A DNA stretch of 7,060 nt from an uncultured Oscillospiraceae bacterium (GTDB taxonomy: Bacteria; Bacillota; Clostridia; Oscillospirales; Oscillospiraceae), in the NCBI GenBank assembly GCA_944385595.1, contig CALWXY010000225.1, positions 1 to 7,060 on the forward strand. The letters are read 5' to 3'. Shown in pieces: positions 1-5,972 of the stretch; within the stretch, counting starts at the first letter, position 1, and each line of letters starts with the position of its first letter. The notes beneath the pieces were generated by a model. The model searched no databases, had not been told where the DNA came from, and saw only the letters and a program-made list of their open reading frames with translations. Made by a program: the position numbers and the translations under genes.

Positions 1-579
1 CACCATCTCGTGAACTCTGGAGCGCGGCTCGAGGAAGTCGGTGTTCTCGAGCAGGTCGCGCACGCGGTCTGCGTATTTGCTGAGGCGGAAGAAGTAGGCC
101 TCCTCCTCGGCGTCCTGCACCTCGCGCCCGCAGTCGGGGCATTTGCCGTCTTTAAGCTGGCTCTCAGTCCAGAAGCTCTCGCAGGGCTTGCAGTACTTGC
201 CCTTGTAGGTGCCCTTGTAGATGTCGCCGTTCTCGTACATCTTTTTGAATATCTTCTGGATGGCGGCGACGTGGTAGTCGTCGGTGGTGCGGATGAAGCG
301 GTCGTTGGAGATGTTCATCAGCTTCCACAGGTCGAGCACGCCGCGCGGGCCGTTGACTATTCTGTCGACGAACTCCTGCGGGGTGACGCCCGCCTCCTTG
401 GCCTTGTCCTCTATCTTCTGGCCGTGCTCGTCAGTGCCGGTGAGGAACATGACGTCGCAGCCCTGCAGGCGCTTATAGCGCGCCATGACGTCGGTGGCGA
501 CGGTGCAGTAGGTGTGGCCTATGTGCAGCTTGTCCGACGGGTAGTATATAGGTGTTGTGATATAGAATTTCTCGCTCAT
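1..579 (-). CDS. metG: Methionyl-tRNA synthetase, N-terminal 193 residues (partial)
   Basis: Class I aminoacyl-tRNA synthetase that charges tRNA-Met with methionine in the cytoplasm. The gene runs off the left edge, so only the N-terminal part of the Rossmann catalytic domain is present. Seen directly: the class I HIGH signature at residues 19-22, inside a PIYYPSDKLHIGHTY stretch; the MetRS-typical TGTDEHG motif at residues 47-53; and one zinc knuckle of form CxxC-x13-CxxC, with Cys 130, 133, 147 and 150, in the connective-peptide region. The KMSKS loop, anticodon-binding domain and any C-terminal tRNA-binding domain would lie outside the window. The ATG start fits the family N-terminus and has a strong ribosome binding site 4 bases upstream. 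It follows the vanW-type gene by 27 bases with no terminator, so it is probably the third gene of the hemW transcript. There is no room for a T-box leader in that gap. Confidence 0.97.
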   Translation of the reverse strand, partial: MSEKFYITTPIYYPSDKLHIGHTYCTVATDVMARYKRLQGCDVMFLTGTDEHGQKIEDKAKEAGVTPQEFVDRIVNGPRGVLDLWKLMNISNDRFIRTTDDYHVAAIQKIFKKMYENGDIYKGTYKGKYCKPCESFWTESQLKDGKCPDCGREVQDAEEEAYFFRLSKYADRVRDLLENTDFLEPRSRVHEMV

Positions 580-583
580 TTGT

Positions 584-593
584 CTTCCTCCTT
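584..593 (-). promoter_or_regulatory. Ribosome binding site of metG
   Basis: On the minus strand the gap before metG reads AAGGAGGAAG, a full match to the anti-Shine-Dalgarno sequence, placed just before the ATG at 579. It fixes the metG start, and it shows that the 27-base gap is a translation-initiation spacer rather than a regulatory leader. Confidence 0.85.
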
Positions 594-606
594 ATGGTAT
601 GCCGCA

Positions 607-2355
607 TCAGGCCGCCTGATCCGGCTGTATATCCGTGCTCTCCGCCGGCGTCTCGGACGGCGGGGTCTCCGTCTCGGCGGGCGGAGCGGGTGTCGGCTCC
701 GCCGATGGCTCGGCGCTCGGCTCTGCCGATGGCTCTGTCGAGGGTTCGGCGCTCGGCTCAGCGCGCGGCTCCGTCGAGGGCTCAGTACTCGGCTCCGGGC
801 TGGGCGAGGGTTCCTCGGACGGGCTGGGGCTCGGCGAGGGCTCTTCCTCCTTGTGGACGTGGTAGCGGCTGTCGGACTCCTTGGTGCTGCTAATGAGCGT
901 GCCGTCCGCCGCGTAGACGTTTCTGTAGGAGGTGACGCCGGTGCTGCCGTCGGAATTGACCCAGGCGTTGGTGGTCATCTGGACGTAGCTGCCGTCGACA
1001 TCGGTGCCGTAGATTTTGACTATGCAGTTGGTGCCGTCGGTGGTGGCGCTTATTTTGATGGGGTAATCCCTGTTGTTGACGAATTTGAACTCCGGGCCGC
1101 CCCAGCTGACCGTCGCGTCCAGTCCGGCGGGGATATAGCCGACGGCGAAGTAGTGGCAGGTGCGGGCGGTGATCTGGAGATTGGAGTACAGCGCGCAGTA
1201 GTACAGCGTGGACGAGACCTGGCATATGCCGCCGCCGACCTCGCTGACGACCTCGCCGCCGGAGTACGCGCCCGCGGCCTGATAGCCAGCCGCCGTCGTG
1301 CGCTCGCCGAGGGCGGTATTATACGAGAATTCCTCGCCGGGGTTGAGGACTATGCCGTCTATCGACTTGCAGGCGAGCTGAATATTGTTCACGCGAGCGG
1401 CGCTGCTGGCGTAGAAGCTGGTGCTCTTCTCTGCCAGAACGTCGGCAAAGAGGCGCTCGTTCAGCTCCTCCTGTGTTATCTCCGGCTCGGTTATGATGAG
1501 CGGGATGACCACCGTCTCGCCGGCGGCGGCGCTGTCCCACTCGCGGCGCGCGGCCTCGAGGTCGAAGTCCACGCCGGTGACGTGCTCGCCCGCCGACTGC
1601 GTCTCCGGGTCGTACTCGGCGTTTTTCGGCTCGGTGTGCACGGTGGCGTAGATGCTGTCGAGGTCGATGTCGCTCTCAGCGCCGGTGTTCTGCGGGGTGT
1701 ACTCAAGCTCGCCGAAGCTGCCGCTCTCGAGGGCGTTCATCACGAGGGTGTAGACCTCCGTCTCGTCGACGGTGATGGACTGCGCGCCTTTGACGGCTCG
1801 GATCTCCGTCTCCCCTATCTCGAGGCCGGAGCCCATAAGCTCCGCGTTCACGGCCTGCACCTCGGCGGTGACGCGCTCTCTCACGAGCTGCCCGTTCACC
1901 TCGGAGACGCTCAGCGGCTCGTAGCCGTTCACGAGGCAGCGCATATAGGTGACGAGGTTCTCGAGCATGCCGCCGTCGCGCCCGTAGGCGTAGAGCTGCG
2001 CCGCGGCATCTATAGGCTCGGTGGCGCTGAGCGCCTCCGTGGCCTTTATCTCAAGCCTGTGCTCCAGCGGAAGGTCGACTGTGACGGCGCTGTCGCTCGC
2101 GCCGTAGCCCGCGGTCTCGAGCGCCGAGGCGGCCTCCGTTATGGTCATGCCGCCGACGTCCACGCCCGCGAATTTCACATTGGGGTAGATGGTCTCAAGG
2201 TCGCCGACGTATATGGCGAACATCACGGTTCCGAGGCACAGCAGCGCCAGAATCGCCGCCGCTATCATTATGCCGACGCGGCTCTTTTTGCGGCGGCGCG
2301 GCTTCCTCTGAGGCTCGTGCTGGTGGACAGTTTTCTTTTCTTTTTCTTTTGCCAT
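607..2355 (-). CDS. VanW-family membrane-anchored envelope protein with Pro/Glu/Ser repeat tail
   Basis: A 582-residue protein. Visible layout: a strongly basic cytoplasmic N-terminus (residues 1-26, with an RKPRRRKKSR cluster); one membrane segment at about 27-50, so the rest should be extracellular; a region starting IYPNVKFAGVDVGG (56-69) of the kind that opens the putative peptidoglycan-binding domain of these proteins; and the VanW domain at about 312-450. The family signature GGGICQVSSTLYY is at 374-386 and GEEFSYN at 340-346. A short domain follows to about 500, then a low-complexity tail (about 505-570) of EPSP and EPSA/EPST repeats. The family is named after VanW of vanB-type glycopeptide-resistance clusters, but most members, probably including this one, have nothing to do with resistance. 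Its biochemical role is not established. The tail could be a flexible wall-spanning linker, although no LPXTG sorting signal follows it. The ATG start has an AAAGGAT ribosome binding site 9 bases upstream. The gene starts 20 bases after hemW and ends 27 bases before metG. Confidence 0.93.
   Translation of the reverse strand: MAKEKEKKTVHQHEPQRKPRRRKKSRVGIMIAAAILALLCLGTVMFAIYVGDLETIYPNVKFAGVDVGGMTITEAASALETAGYGASDSAVTVDLPLEHRLEIKATEALSATEPIDAAAQLYAYGRDGGMLENLVTYMRCLVNGYEPLSVSEVNGQLVRERVTAEVQAVNAELMGSGLEIGETEIRAVKGAQSITVDETEVYTLVMNALESGSFGELEYTPQNTGAESDIDLDSIYATVHTEPKNAEYDPETQSAGEHVTGVDFDLEAARREWDSAAAGETVVIPLIITEPEITQEELNERLFADVLAEKSTSFYASSAARVNNIQLACKSIDGIVLNPGEEFSYNTALGERTTAAGYQAAGAYSGGEVVSEVGGGICQVSSTLYYCALYSNLQITARTCHYFAVGYIPAGLDATVSWGGPEFKFVNNRDYPIKISATTDGTNCIVKIYGTDVDGSYVQMTTNAWVNSDGSTGVTSYRNVYAADGTLISSTKESDSRYHVHKEEEPSPSPSPSEEPSPSPEPSTEPSTEPRAEPSAEPSTEPSAEPSAEPSAEPTPAPPAETETPPSETPAESTDIQPDQAA
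694..843 (-). repeat. 12-base tandem repeats encoding the EPSA/EPST tail of the VanW-type protein
   Basis: Codons 505-520 encode an EPSPSPSPSEEPSPSP stretch, and codons 521-554 encode eight degenerate tetrapeptides (EPST, EPST, EPRA, EPSA, EPST, EPSA, EPSA, EPSA) ending in EP. At DNA level these are imperfect 12-base units, with the plus strand repeating forms of GGCTCGGCGCTC. The units differ mostly at synonymous positions, so the array is older than a fresh slippage expansion. Such arrays can change copy number in frame. Confidence 0.85.
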
Positions 2356-2364
2356 GATTTCAGT

Positions 2365-2371
2365 ATCCTTT
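2365..2371 (-). promoter_or_regulatory. Ribosome binding site of the vanW-type gene
   Basis: The minus strand reads AAAGGAT, 9 bases before the ATG at 2355. It lies between the hemW stop codon (TGA at 2378-2376) and the next start, which is typical operon spacing. Confidence 0.65.
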
Positions 2372-2375
2372 GCTT

Positions 2376-3566
2376 TCAGTTCCTGGCCGCTTCCTCGCGC
2401 ACCCAGGGATTGCCATTCAGCTTATACTCGGCCTGCGCGTCCAGAAGTATGCCTATGAGCTGGTTCGACACCAGAAATCCGGTGTGGGTGAAGCTCCATC
2501 TGCCGTTTCTGAACTGCGCCCAGCCCCGCTCGCGCATTTTGACGAACATGTCCTCAAGCGGCTTGAAGTCGCTGCGGTAGACATTGTGGTATTCCTCCGC
2601 GCTGATGCCGAGCGAGGTCCTCATGCCGAGCATGATATATTCGCAGGCCCTGTCGAGCTTGTCGACCTTCTCGTATTCGTCGATGATGCTCTCGTGCTTC
2701 ATGACGCCGTCTATATAGACGTTTAAATCGCGCACATAGCTGTACCTGAGATTGCCTATGCAGGAGTGCGCCGCGGGGCCGAAGCCCGCGTAGTCCTGAA
2801 GCCGCCAGTATTTGAGGTTGTGGCGCGACTCGTGCCCGCGCAGGCAGAAGTTCGAGATCTCGTACTGGCCGTAGCCGTATTTCTCGAGCGTCTCGGCGGC
2901 GTAGAGATACATGTCCGCCTGGTCGTCGTCCGAGGGCATAATCTCGGAGTCGCGGTAGCCCCAGAGCGGGGTGCCCTCCTCGAGCTTGAGGCCGTAGCAG
3001 GAGATGTGGTCGGGCTTGAGCGCCATGGCGCGCGAGAGCGTATCCGCCCAGTCGTTCCTCGTCTGGCTCGGCAGGCCGTAGATTAGGTCAATGCTCACGT
3101 CCGCGAAGCCGACCTCGCGCGCCGTCTTGACCGCGCGCACCGCCTGTGCGAAGTTGTGCCGACGCCCGATAAAGCGCAGTATGTCGTCGTTTGCCGACTG
3201 CACGCCTATGGAGAGGCGGTTCACGCCCTCGCTCAGCATCTGCTTGAGGTCGCGGCGGGTGATGCTGTCGGGGTTTGCCTCGACGGTTATCTCCGCGCTT
3301 TTGAGGAGCTTCGCGTTTTTCTTTATGGTATTGAGTATCTCGCATATGCGCCGCGCGCCGAAAAAGCTCGGCGTGCCGCCGCCGAAGTACACCGTGTCGA
3401 TGTAATACGGCGCCATCATCGGCGCTGCCTCCTCTATGTGCTGGCAGACCGCGCGCATATACTTATTCATAAGGCTGCCCGTGCCGGGGCGCGAATAAAA
3501 ATCACAGTACCTGCACTTGCTAGCGCAGAAGGGAATGTGTATATATACTCCCAGATGCTTATCCAT
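2376..3566 (-). CDS. hemW: Radical-SAM haem chaperone HemW (oxygen-independent coproporphyrinogen oxidase-like)
   Basis: A 396-residue radical-SAM protein, full length for the family. The cluster motif is Cys14-x3-Cys18-x2-Cys21 followed by DFYS. The residue two after the third cysteine is Phe, not Cys, which is the known sequence difference between HemW and true coproporphyrinogen dehydrogenase HemN (CxxxCxxCxC). Other visible motifs are GGGTPS (62-67, SAM binding), EANPD (96-100), GVQS (121-124), DLIYGLPSQT (160-169) and the HemW signature HNLKYW (249-254). The C-terminal HemW domain ends near GFLVSNQLIG (363-372). From work on other members, HemW binds haem and delivers it to haem proteins; older annotations call it coproporphyrinogen III oxidase. 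The ATG is chosen because GGAG lies 5 bases upstream and IHIPFC follows at the usual distance. It has its own promoter and heads a probable hemW-vanW-metG transcript. Confidence 0.95.
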   Translation of the reverse strand: MDKHLGVYIHIPFCASKCRYCDFYSRPGTGSLMNKYMRAVCQHIEEAAPMMAPYYIDTVYFGGGTPSFFGARRICEILNTIKKNAKLLKSAEITVEANPDSITRRDLKQMLSEGVNRLSIGVQSANDDILRFIGRRHNFAQAVRAVKTAREVGFADVSIDLIYGLPSQTRNDWADTLSRAMALKPDHISCYGLKLEEGTPLWGYRDSEIMPSDDDQADMYLYAAETLEKYGYGQYEISNFCLRGHESRHNLKYWRLQDYAGFGPAAHSCIGNLRYSYVRDLNVYIDGVMKHESIIDEYEKVDKLDRACEYIMLGMRTSLGISAEEYHNVYRSDFKPLEDMFVKMRERGWAQFRNGRWSFTHTGFLVSNQLIGILLDAQAEYKLNGNPWVREEAARN

Positions 3567-3594
3567 GCCTGCTCCATTTCAATAAATTGCTTGA

Positions 3595-3606
3595 GGCCGT
3601 AAGGCC
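3595..3606. other. Small palindrome near the predicted hemW transcript start
   Basis: GGCC-GTAA-GGCC on the plus strand (TTAC loop in the hemW transcript). The stem is only four base pairs, at the extreme 5' end of the predicted hemW leader. It could be a protein-binding half-site pair or nothing; no T-run follows, so it is not a terminator. Confidence 0.25.
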
Positions 3607-3615
3607 ATTCACACC

Positions 3616-3644
3616 ATAATATAACAGCCCGGCCCCGCTGTCAA
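3616..3644 (-). promoter_or_regulatory. Sigma-A-type promoter for hemW-vanW-metG
   Basis: On the minus strand a perfect -35 box TTGACA (3644-3639) is separated by exactly 17 bases from a -10 box TATTAT (3621-3616, five of six consensus bases). Transcription would start near 3609, giving a leader of about 43 bases before the hemW ATG. The -35 box begins 14 bases after the uvrB stop codon, so the element lies wholly inside the 92-base gap (3567-3658) and occurs in an AT-rich island in otherwise GC-rich DNA. It suggests that hemW and the genes after it are expressed independently of uvrB. Confidence 0.8.
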
Positions 3645-3658
3645 TCGCCAAAGCCGTC

Positions 3659-5626
3659 TCAGCTCTCCCCGCGCAGCTTTATTATCCTGTCGCGCAGTAT
3701 GGCGGCGTATTCGAATTCCAGAAGCTGGGAGGCTTTCTTCATCTCCTTCTCCAGTCTGGCGATTTCCTCGCGCCTCTCCCGCTCCGTCATCTTCACGCCG
3801 TCGCGCCGCTTGGCTCCGGCGTCCGGCGAGGCGGAGATCTCGATGATGTCGCGCACGCTCTTGATTATCGTCTTCGGCACTATGCCGTGCGCCTCGTTAA
3901 AGGCGCTCTGCTTCGCGCGGCGGCGCTCCGTCTCGTCGATGGCGGCGCGCATACTGCGCGTTATCGTGTCGGCGTACATTATGACCGTGCCGTCGGCGTT
4001 GCGCGCCGCGCGGCCTATGGTCTGGATGAGGCTCGTCTCCGAGCGGAGGAAGCCCTCCTTGTCGGCGTCCAGTATGGCGACGAGGCTCACCTCCGGCAAA
4101 TCCAGCCCCTCGCGCAGCAGGTTTATGCCCACCAGCACGTCGAACTCGCCGAGCCGCAGCGACCTTATAATCTCCATGCGCTCGATTGCGCCTATTTCGT
4201 GGTGCATGTAGCGGCAGCGTATGCCGGCGGCGGTGAGGTAATTCGTGAGGTCCTCCGCCATGCGCTTGGTGAGCGTCGTCACCAGAGTGCGCTCGCTTCT
4301 CTGCACGCGCGCCTGTATCTCGCCTATGAGGTCGTCTATCTGTCCCTCCACCGGGCGGACGAGTATCTTCGGGTCGAGCAGTCCCGTCGGGCGGATTATC
4401 TGCTCGGCTATCTGCCCGGCGCGCTCGCGCTCGTAGTCGCCCGGCGTGGCCGAGACGTAGACCGCCTGGCCTATGCGCTCCTGGAACTCCTCGAATTTGA
4501 GCGGGCGGTTGTCGAAGGCCGACGGCAGCCGGAATCCGAACTGCACCAGCGTCTCCTTCCTCGCGCGGTCGCCCGCGTACATGGCGCGCACCTGCGGCAG
4601 CGTGACGTGGCTCTCGTCGACGAACAGAATGAAATCCTTGGGAAAATAATCCAGCAGCGTCATCGGCGGCGAGCCGGGCGCGCGGCCTGAGATTATGCGA
4701 GAGTAGTTCTCTATGCCGGAGCAGTAGCCCAGCTCCTGCATCATCTCTATATCGTAATTCGTGCGCTGTCTTATGCGCTGCGCCTCGAGCAGCTTGCCGT
4801 TTTCCTCGAAGTATTTTACCCGCTCGTCGCACTCGGCGCGGATTTCGTCTATGGCCTGAGCCATTTTCTCCTTCGTCGTCACATAGTGGCTCGCGGGGTA
4901 GATGGCGGCGTGCTGCAATGTGCGCGTCGGCGCGCCGGTGACGACGTTTATCTCGCTTATCCTGTCCACCTCGTCGCCGAAAAACTCGACCCGGATGGCC
5001 TTGTCCGTCGAATAAGCGGGAAAAATCTCGACAGTGTCGCCCCGGACGCGGAACATATTGCGCTCGAAGGCTATGTCGTTGCGCTCATAGCGTATGTCTA
5101 TGAGCTTTCGCATAAGCTCGTCCCTGTCGCGCTGCTGGCCGGGGCGGAGCGAGATGACCATGTTCGCGTAGTCTATCGGGTCGCCGAGGCCGTATATGCA
5201 CGACACCGACGCGACCACCACGACGTCGCGCCGCTCGAAGAGGCTCGACGTCGCCGAGTGGCGCAGGCGCTCTATCTCGTCGTTGATGCTGGCGTCCTTT
5301 TCGATGAAGGTATCAGTGTGCGGGATATACGCCTCCGGCTGATAGTAGTCGTAATATGAGACAAAATACTCAACGGCGTTGTCGGGGAAAAATTCGCGGA
5401 ACTCCGAGCAGAGCTGCGCCGCCAGGGTCTTGTTGTGGGCGAGCACCAGCGTCGGCCGCTGGAGGCGCTCTATGACCTTGGCCATGGTATATGTCTTGCC
5501 GGAGCCGGTGACGCCGAGCAGCACCTGCTCCTCTATTCCGTTTTCTATGCCGCTCGCCAGCGCGTCTATGGCCTCGGGCTGGTCGCCCGAGGGGCTGTAT
5601 GGGCTTACAACATGAAATTCCGGCAA
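3659..5626 (-). CDS. uvrB: Excinuclease ABC subunit B (UvrB)
   Basis: Damage-verifying helicase-like subunit of the UvrABC nucleotide excision repair complex in the cytoplasm. From the chosen start it is 655 residues, normal for the family. Visible motifs: SGDQPEAI (13-20); Walker A GVTGSGKT (38-45); the DNA-inserting beta-hairpin around YYDYYQPEAYIP (91-102); Walker B-type DESH (337-340); the SATP helicase motif (392-395); helicase motif VI QTIGRAARN (535-543); and a C-terminal UVR domain (about 616-651, containing LEKEMKKAS), which in other bacteria contacts UvrC. An in-frame ATG at 5677 would add 17 residues (MWYNDII...) unlike any UvrB N-terminus. The TTG at 5626 gives MPEFHVVSPYSPSGDQP, which lines up closely with known UvrB starts and has an AAGGGGG ribosome binding site 8 bases upstream. 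The ATG at 5677 would also lie upstream of the predicted transcript start. I see no Gram-positive LexA box (GAAC-N4-GTTC) upstream. Confidence 0.96.
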   Translation of the reverse strand: MPEFHVVSPYSPSGDQPEAIDALASGIENGIEEQVLLGVTGSGKTYTMAKVIERLQRPTLVLAHNKTLAAQLCSEFREFFPDNAVEYFVSYYDYYQPEAYIPHTDTFIEKDASINDEIERLRHSATSSLFERRDVVVVASVSCIYGLGDPIDYANMVISLRPGQQRDRDELMRKLIDIRYERNDIAFERNMFRVRGDTVEIFPAYSTDKAIRVEFFGDEVDRISEINVVTGAPTRTLQHAAIYPASHYVTTKEKMAQAIDEIRAECDERVKYFEENGKLLEAQRIRQRTNYDIEMMQELGYCSGIENYSRIISGRAPGSPPMTLLDYFPKDFILFVDESHVTLPQVRAMYAGDRARKETLVQFGFRLPSAFDNRPLKFEEFQERIGQAVYVSATPGDYERERAGQIAEQIIRPTGLLDPKILVRPVEGQIDDLIGEIQARVQRSERTLVTTLTKRMAEDLTNYLTAAGIRCRYMHHEIGAIERMEIIRSLRLGEFDVLVGINLLREGLDLPEVSLVAILDADKEGFLRSETSLIQTIGRAARNADGTVIMYADTITRSMRAAIDETERRRAKQSAFNEAHGIVPKTIIKSVRDIIEISASPDAGAKRRDGVKMTERERREEIARLEKEMKKASQLLEFEYAAILRDRIIKLRGES

Positions 5627-5634
5627 AGCCGCCG

Positions 5635-5641
5635 CCCCCTT
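5635..5641 (-). promoter_or_regulatory. Ribosome binding site supporting the TTG start of uvrB
   Basis: The minus strand reads AAGGGGG here, one mismatch from AAGGAGG, 8 bases before the TTG at 5626-5624. No comparable site precedes the upstream in-frame ATG at 5677. This is the main sequence argument for a non-ATG uvrB start. Confidence 0.6.
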
Positions 5642-5665
5642 TTTTGAATTACAGTCGATTATATC

Positions 5666-5674
5666 ATTGTACCA
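5666..5674 (-). promoter_or_regulatory. Extended -10 promoter candidate for uvrB
   Basis: The minus strand reads TGGTACAAT, a TGn extended -10 motif with five of six -10 consensus bases. A weak -35-like TTTCAT (5694-5689) sits 17 bases further upstream; extended -10 promoters need little from the -35 box. Transcription would begin near 5659, inside the 17-codon extension, giving a leader of about 33 bases to the TTG start. A second TATAAT occurs on the same strand at 5663-5658 but has no TG element and only AT-rich sequence at the -35 distance. Confidence 0.55.
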
Positions 5675-5679
5675 CACTT

Positions 5680-5685
5680 TATAAT
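5680..5685 (+). promoter_or_regulatory. Possible -10 box for the plus-strand small gene
   Basis: A perfect TATAAT on the plus strand in the AT-rich gap, about 90 bases before the small membrane protein gene. The sequence 17 bases upstream (GATTAT) is a poor -35 box and there is no TG extension, so the call rests on the -10 match and on position. If used, the transcript would start near 5692 with a leader of about 80 bases. A perfect hexamer in AT-rich DNA is not rare. Confidence 0.35.
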
Positions 5686-5687
5686 TT

Positions 5688-5709
5688 AATGAAATGCAAA
5701 CTTTTCATT
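5688..5709. promoter_or_regulatory. Inverted repeat between divergent promoters, possible operator
   Basis: Arms AATGAAA (5688-5694) and TTTCATT (5703-5709) form a perfect 7-base inverted repeat around an 8-base spacer; one further G-C pair (5696 with 5701) extends the symmetry inward. The left arm covers the weak -35 position of the uvrB promoter candidate, and the repeat covers the predicted plus-strand start near 5692. That placement would suit a repressor acting on both directions. It does not match the known LexA consensus. AT-rich composition raises the chance of a coincidental match. Confidence 0.3.
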
Positions 5710-5759
5710 CATGTTTTTCCCGCTGTTATCGCGCCGCATACTGAGCATAATCTCACAGT

Positions 5760-5765
5760 GGGAGG
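5760..5765 (+). promoter_or_regulatory. Ribosome binding site of the 51-codon gene
   Basis: GGGAGG ends 7 bases before the GTG at 5773, an ideal spacing. An ATG at 5768 is too close to this site and is followed after one codon by TGA, so the site selects the GTG. Confidence 0.65.
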
Positions 5766-5772
5766 CGATGCG

Positions 5773-5928
5773 GTGAGAAAATACGAAAAGCTCGGCTTTC
5801 GCATAAGGCTCGGCATAACCGCCGCGGCGCTGCTGCTCGCGCTGCTGTCGCTGCTCATGGTCTGGGGCGAGCTGTCCGGCGCAGCCGCTGCCGCGCCGCA
5901 GGAGCCGGGCGTGGTCGACGGCGCCTGA
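5773..5928 (+). CDS. Small single-pass membrane protein, unknown function
   Basis: A 51-residue protein starting with GTG and ending with TGA, on the opposite strand to every other gene here. Its N-terminus is basic (MRKYEKLGFRIR, five Arg/Lys), followed by an uninterrupted hydrophobic stretch at about 14-31 (GITAAALLLALLSLLMVW) and a short Ala/Pro/Gly-rich tail with acidic residues (SGAAAAAPQEPGVVDGA). By the positive-inside rule the N-terminus should be cytoplasmic and the tail outside. No signal peptidase or lipobox cleavage site is evident, so an uncleaved anchor is more likely than a secreted peptide. Support for a real gene: a good ribosome binding site, a terminator 10 bases after the stop, no larger gene overlapping, and a promoter-like TATAAT upstream. 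I do not recognise the family. A leader-peptide or toxin-like role is possible but nothing specific shows it. Confidence 0.6.
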   Translation: MRKYEKLGFRIRLGITAAALLLALLSLLMVWGELSGAAAAAPQEPGVVDGA

Positions 5929-5937
5929 GCGCAAAAG

Positions 5938-5966
5938 AAAAAGCGGACGAAATTCGTCCGCTTTTT
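5938..5966. terminator. Bidirectional intrinsic terminator between convergent genes
   Basis: A symmetric element with stem arms GCGGACG (5943-5949) and CGTCCGC (5955-5961) around a five-base loop AAATT, which itself can pair further. It is flanked by AAAAA (5938-5942) and TTTTT (5962-5966), so a U-tract follows the hairpin in both directions. It lies 10 bases after the stop of the small plus-strand gene and 7 bases after the stop of the minus-strand IIC-like gene, and serves both. Confidence 0.9.
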
Positions 5967-5972
5967 GCGTAT

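Noticed and set aside
580..606. T-box or other amino-acid-responsive leader before metG
   Set aside because: The gap is 27 bases and is filled by the ribosome binding site and spacer, so a T-box leader cannot fit.
607..2355. Interpretation of the VanW-type gene as a vancomycin-resistance determinant
   Set aside because: No other van gene is present, the context is housekeeping, and the family name does not imply resistance.
10..2580. An 856-codon open frame on the plus strand spanning three minus-strand genes
   Set aside because: It is antisense to metG, the vanW-type gene and hemW, all of which have clear family motifs. Its translation is Val/Ala/Arg/Leu-rich low-complexity sequence with no recognisable domain. 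GC-rich codon bias on one strand commonly leaves a long open frame opposite.
3887..4690. A 267-codon plus-strand open frame opposite uvrB
   Set aside because: It is antisense to conserved UvrB motifs, with biased composition, no initiation signal and no domain that I recognise.
3897..4832. A 311-codon minus-strand open frame inside uvrB
   Set aside because: It is an Arg/Ala/Gly-rich alternative frame fully inside uvrB, whose helicase motifs continue through the same bases. No ribosome binding site or family similarity supports it.
5740..5759. Possible hairpin just before the small gene's ribosome binding site (ACTGAG with CTC and AGT)
   Set aside because: The stem needs a two-base bulge and has only six pairs, so it is too weak to call a regulatory structure without conservation data.
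5599..5928. A longer 109-codon version of the small plus-strand gene starting at an ATG inside uvrB
   Set aside because: The extra 58 residues include the complement of the uvrB start region and the promoter area and show no protein-like conservation signal. The GTG at 5773 has the ribosome binding site and begins exactly where the membrane-protein pattern starts.
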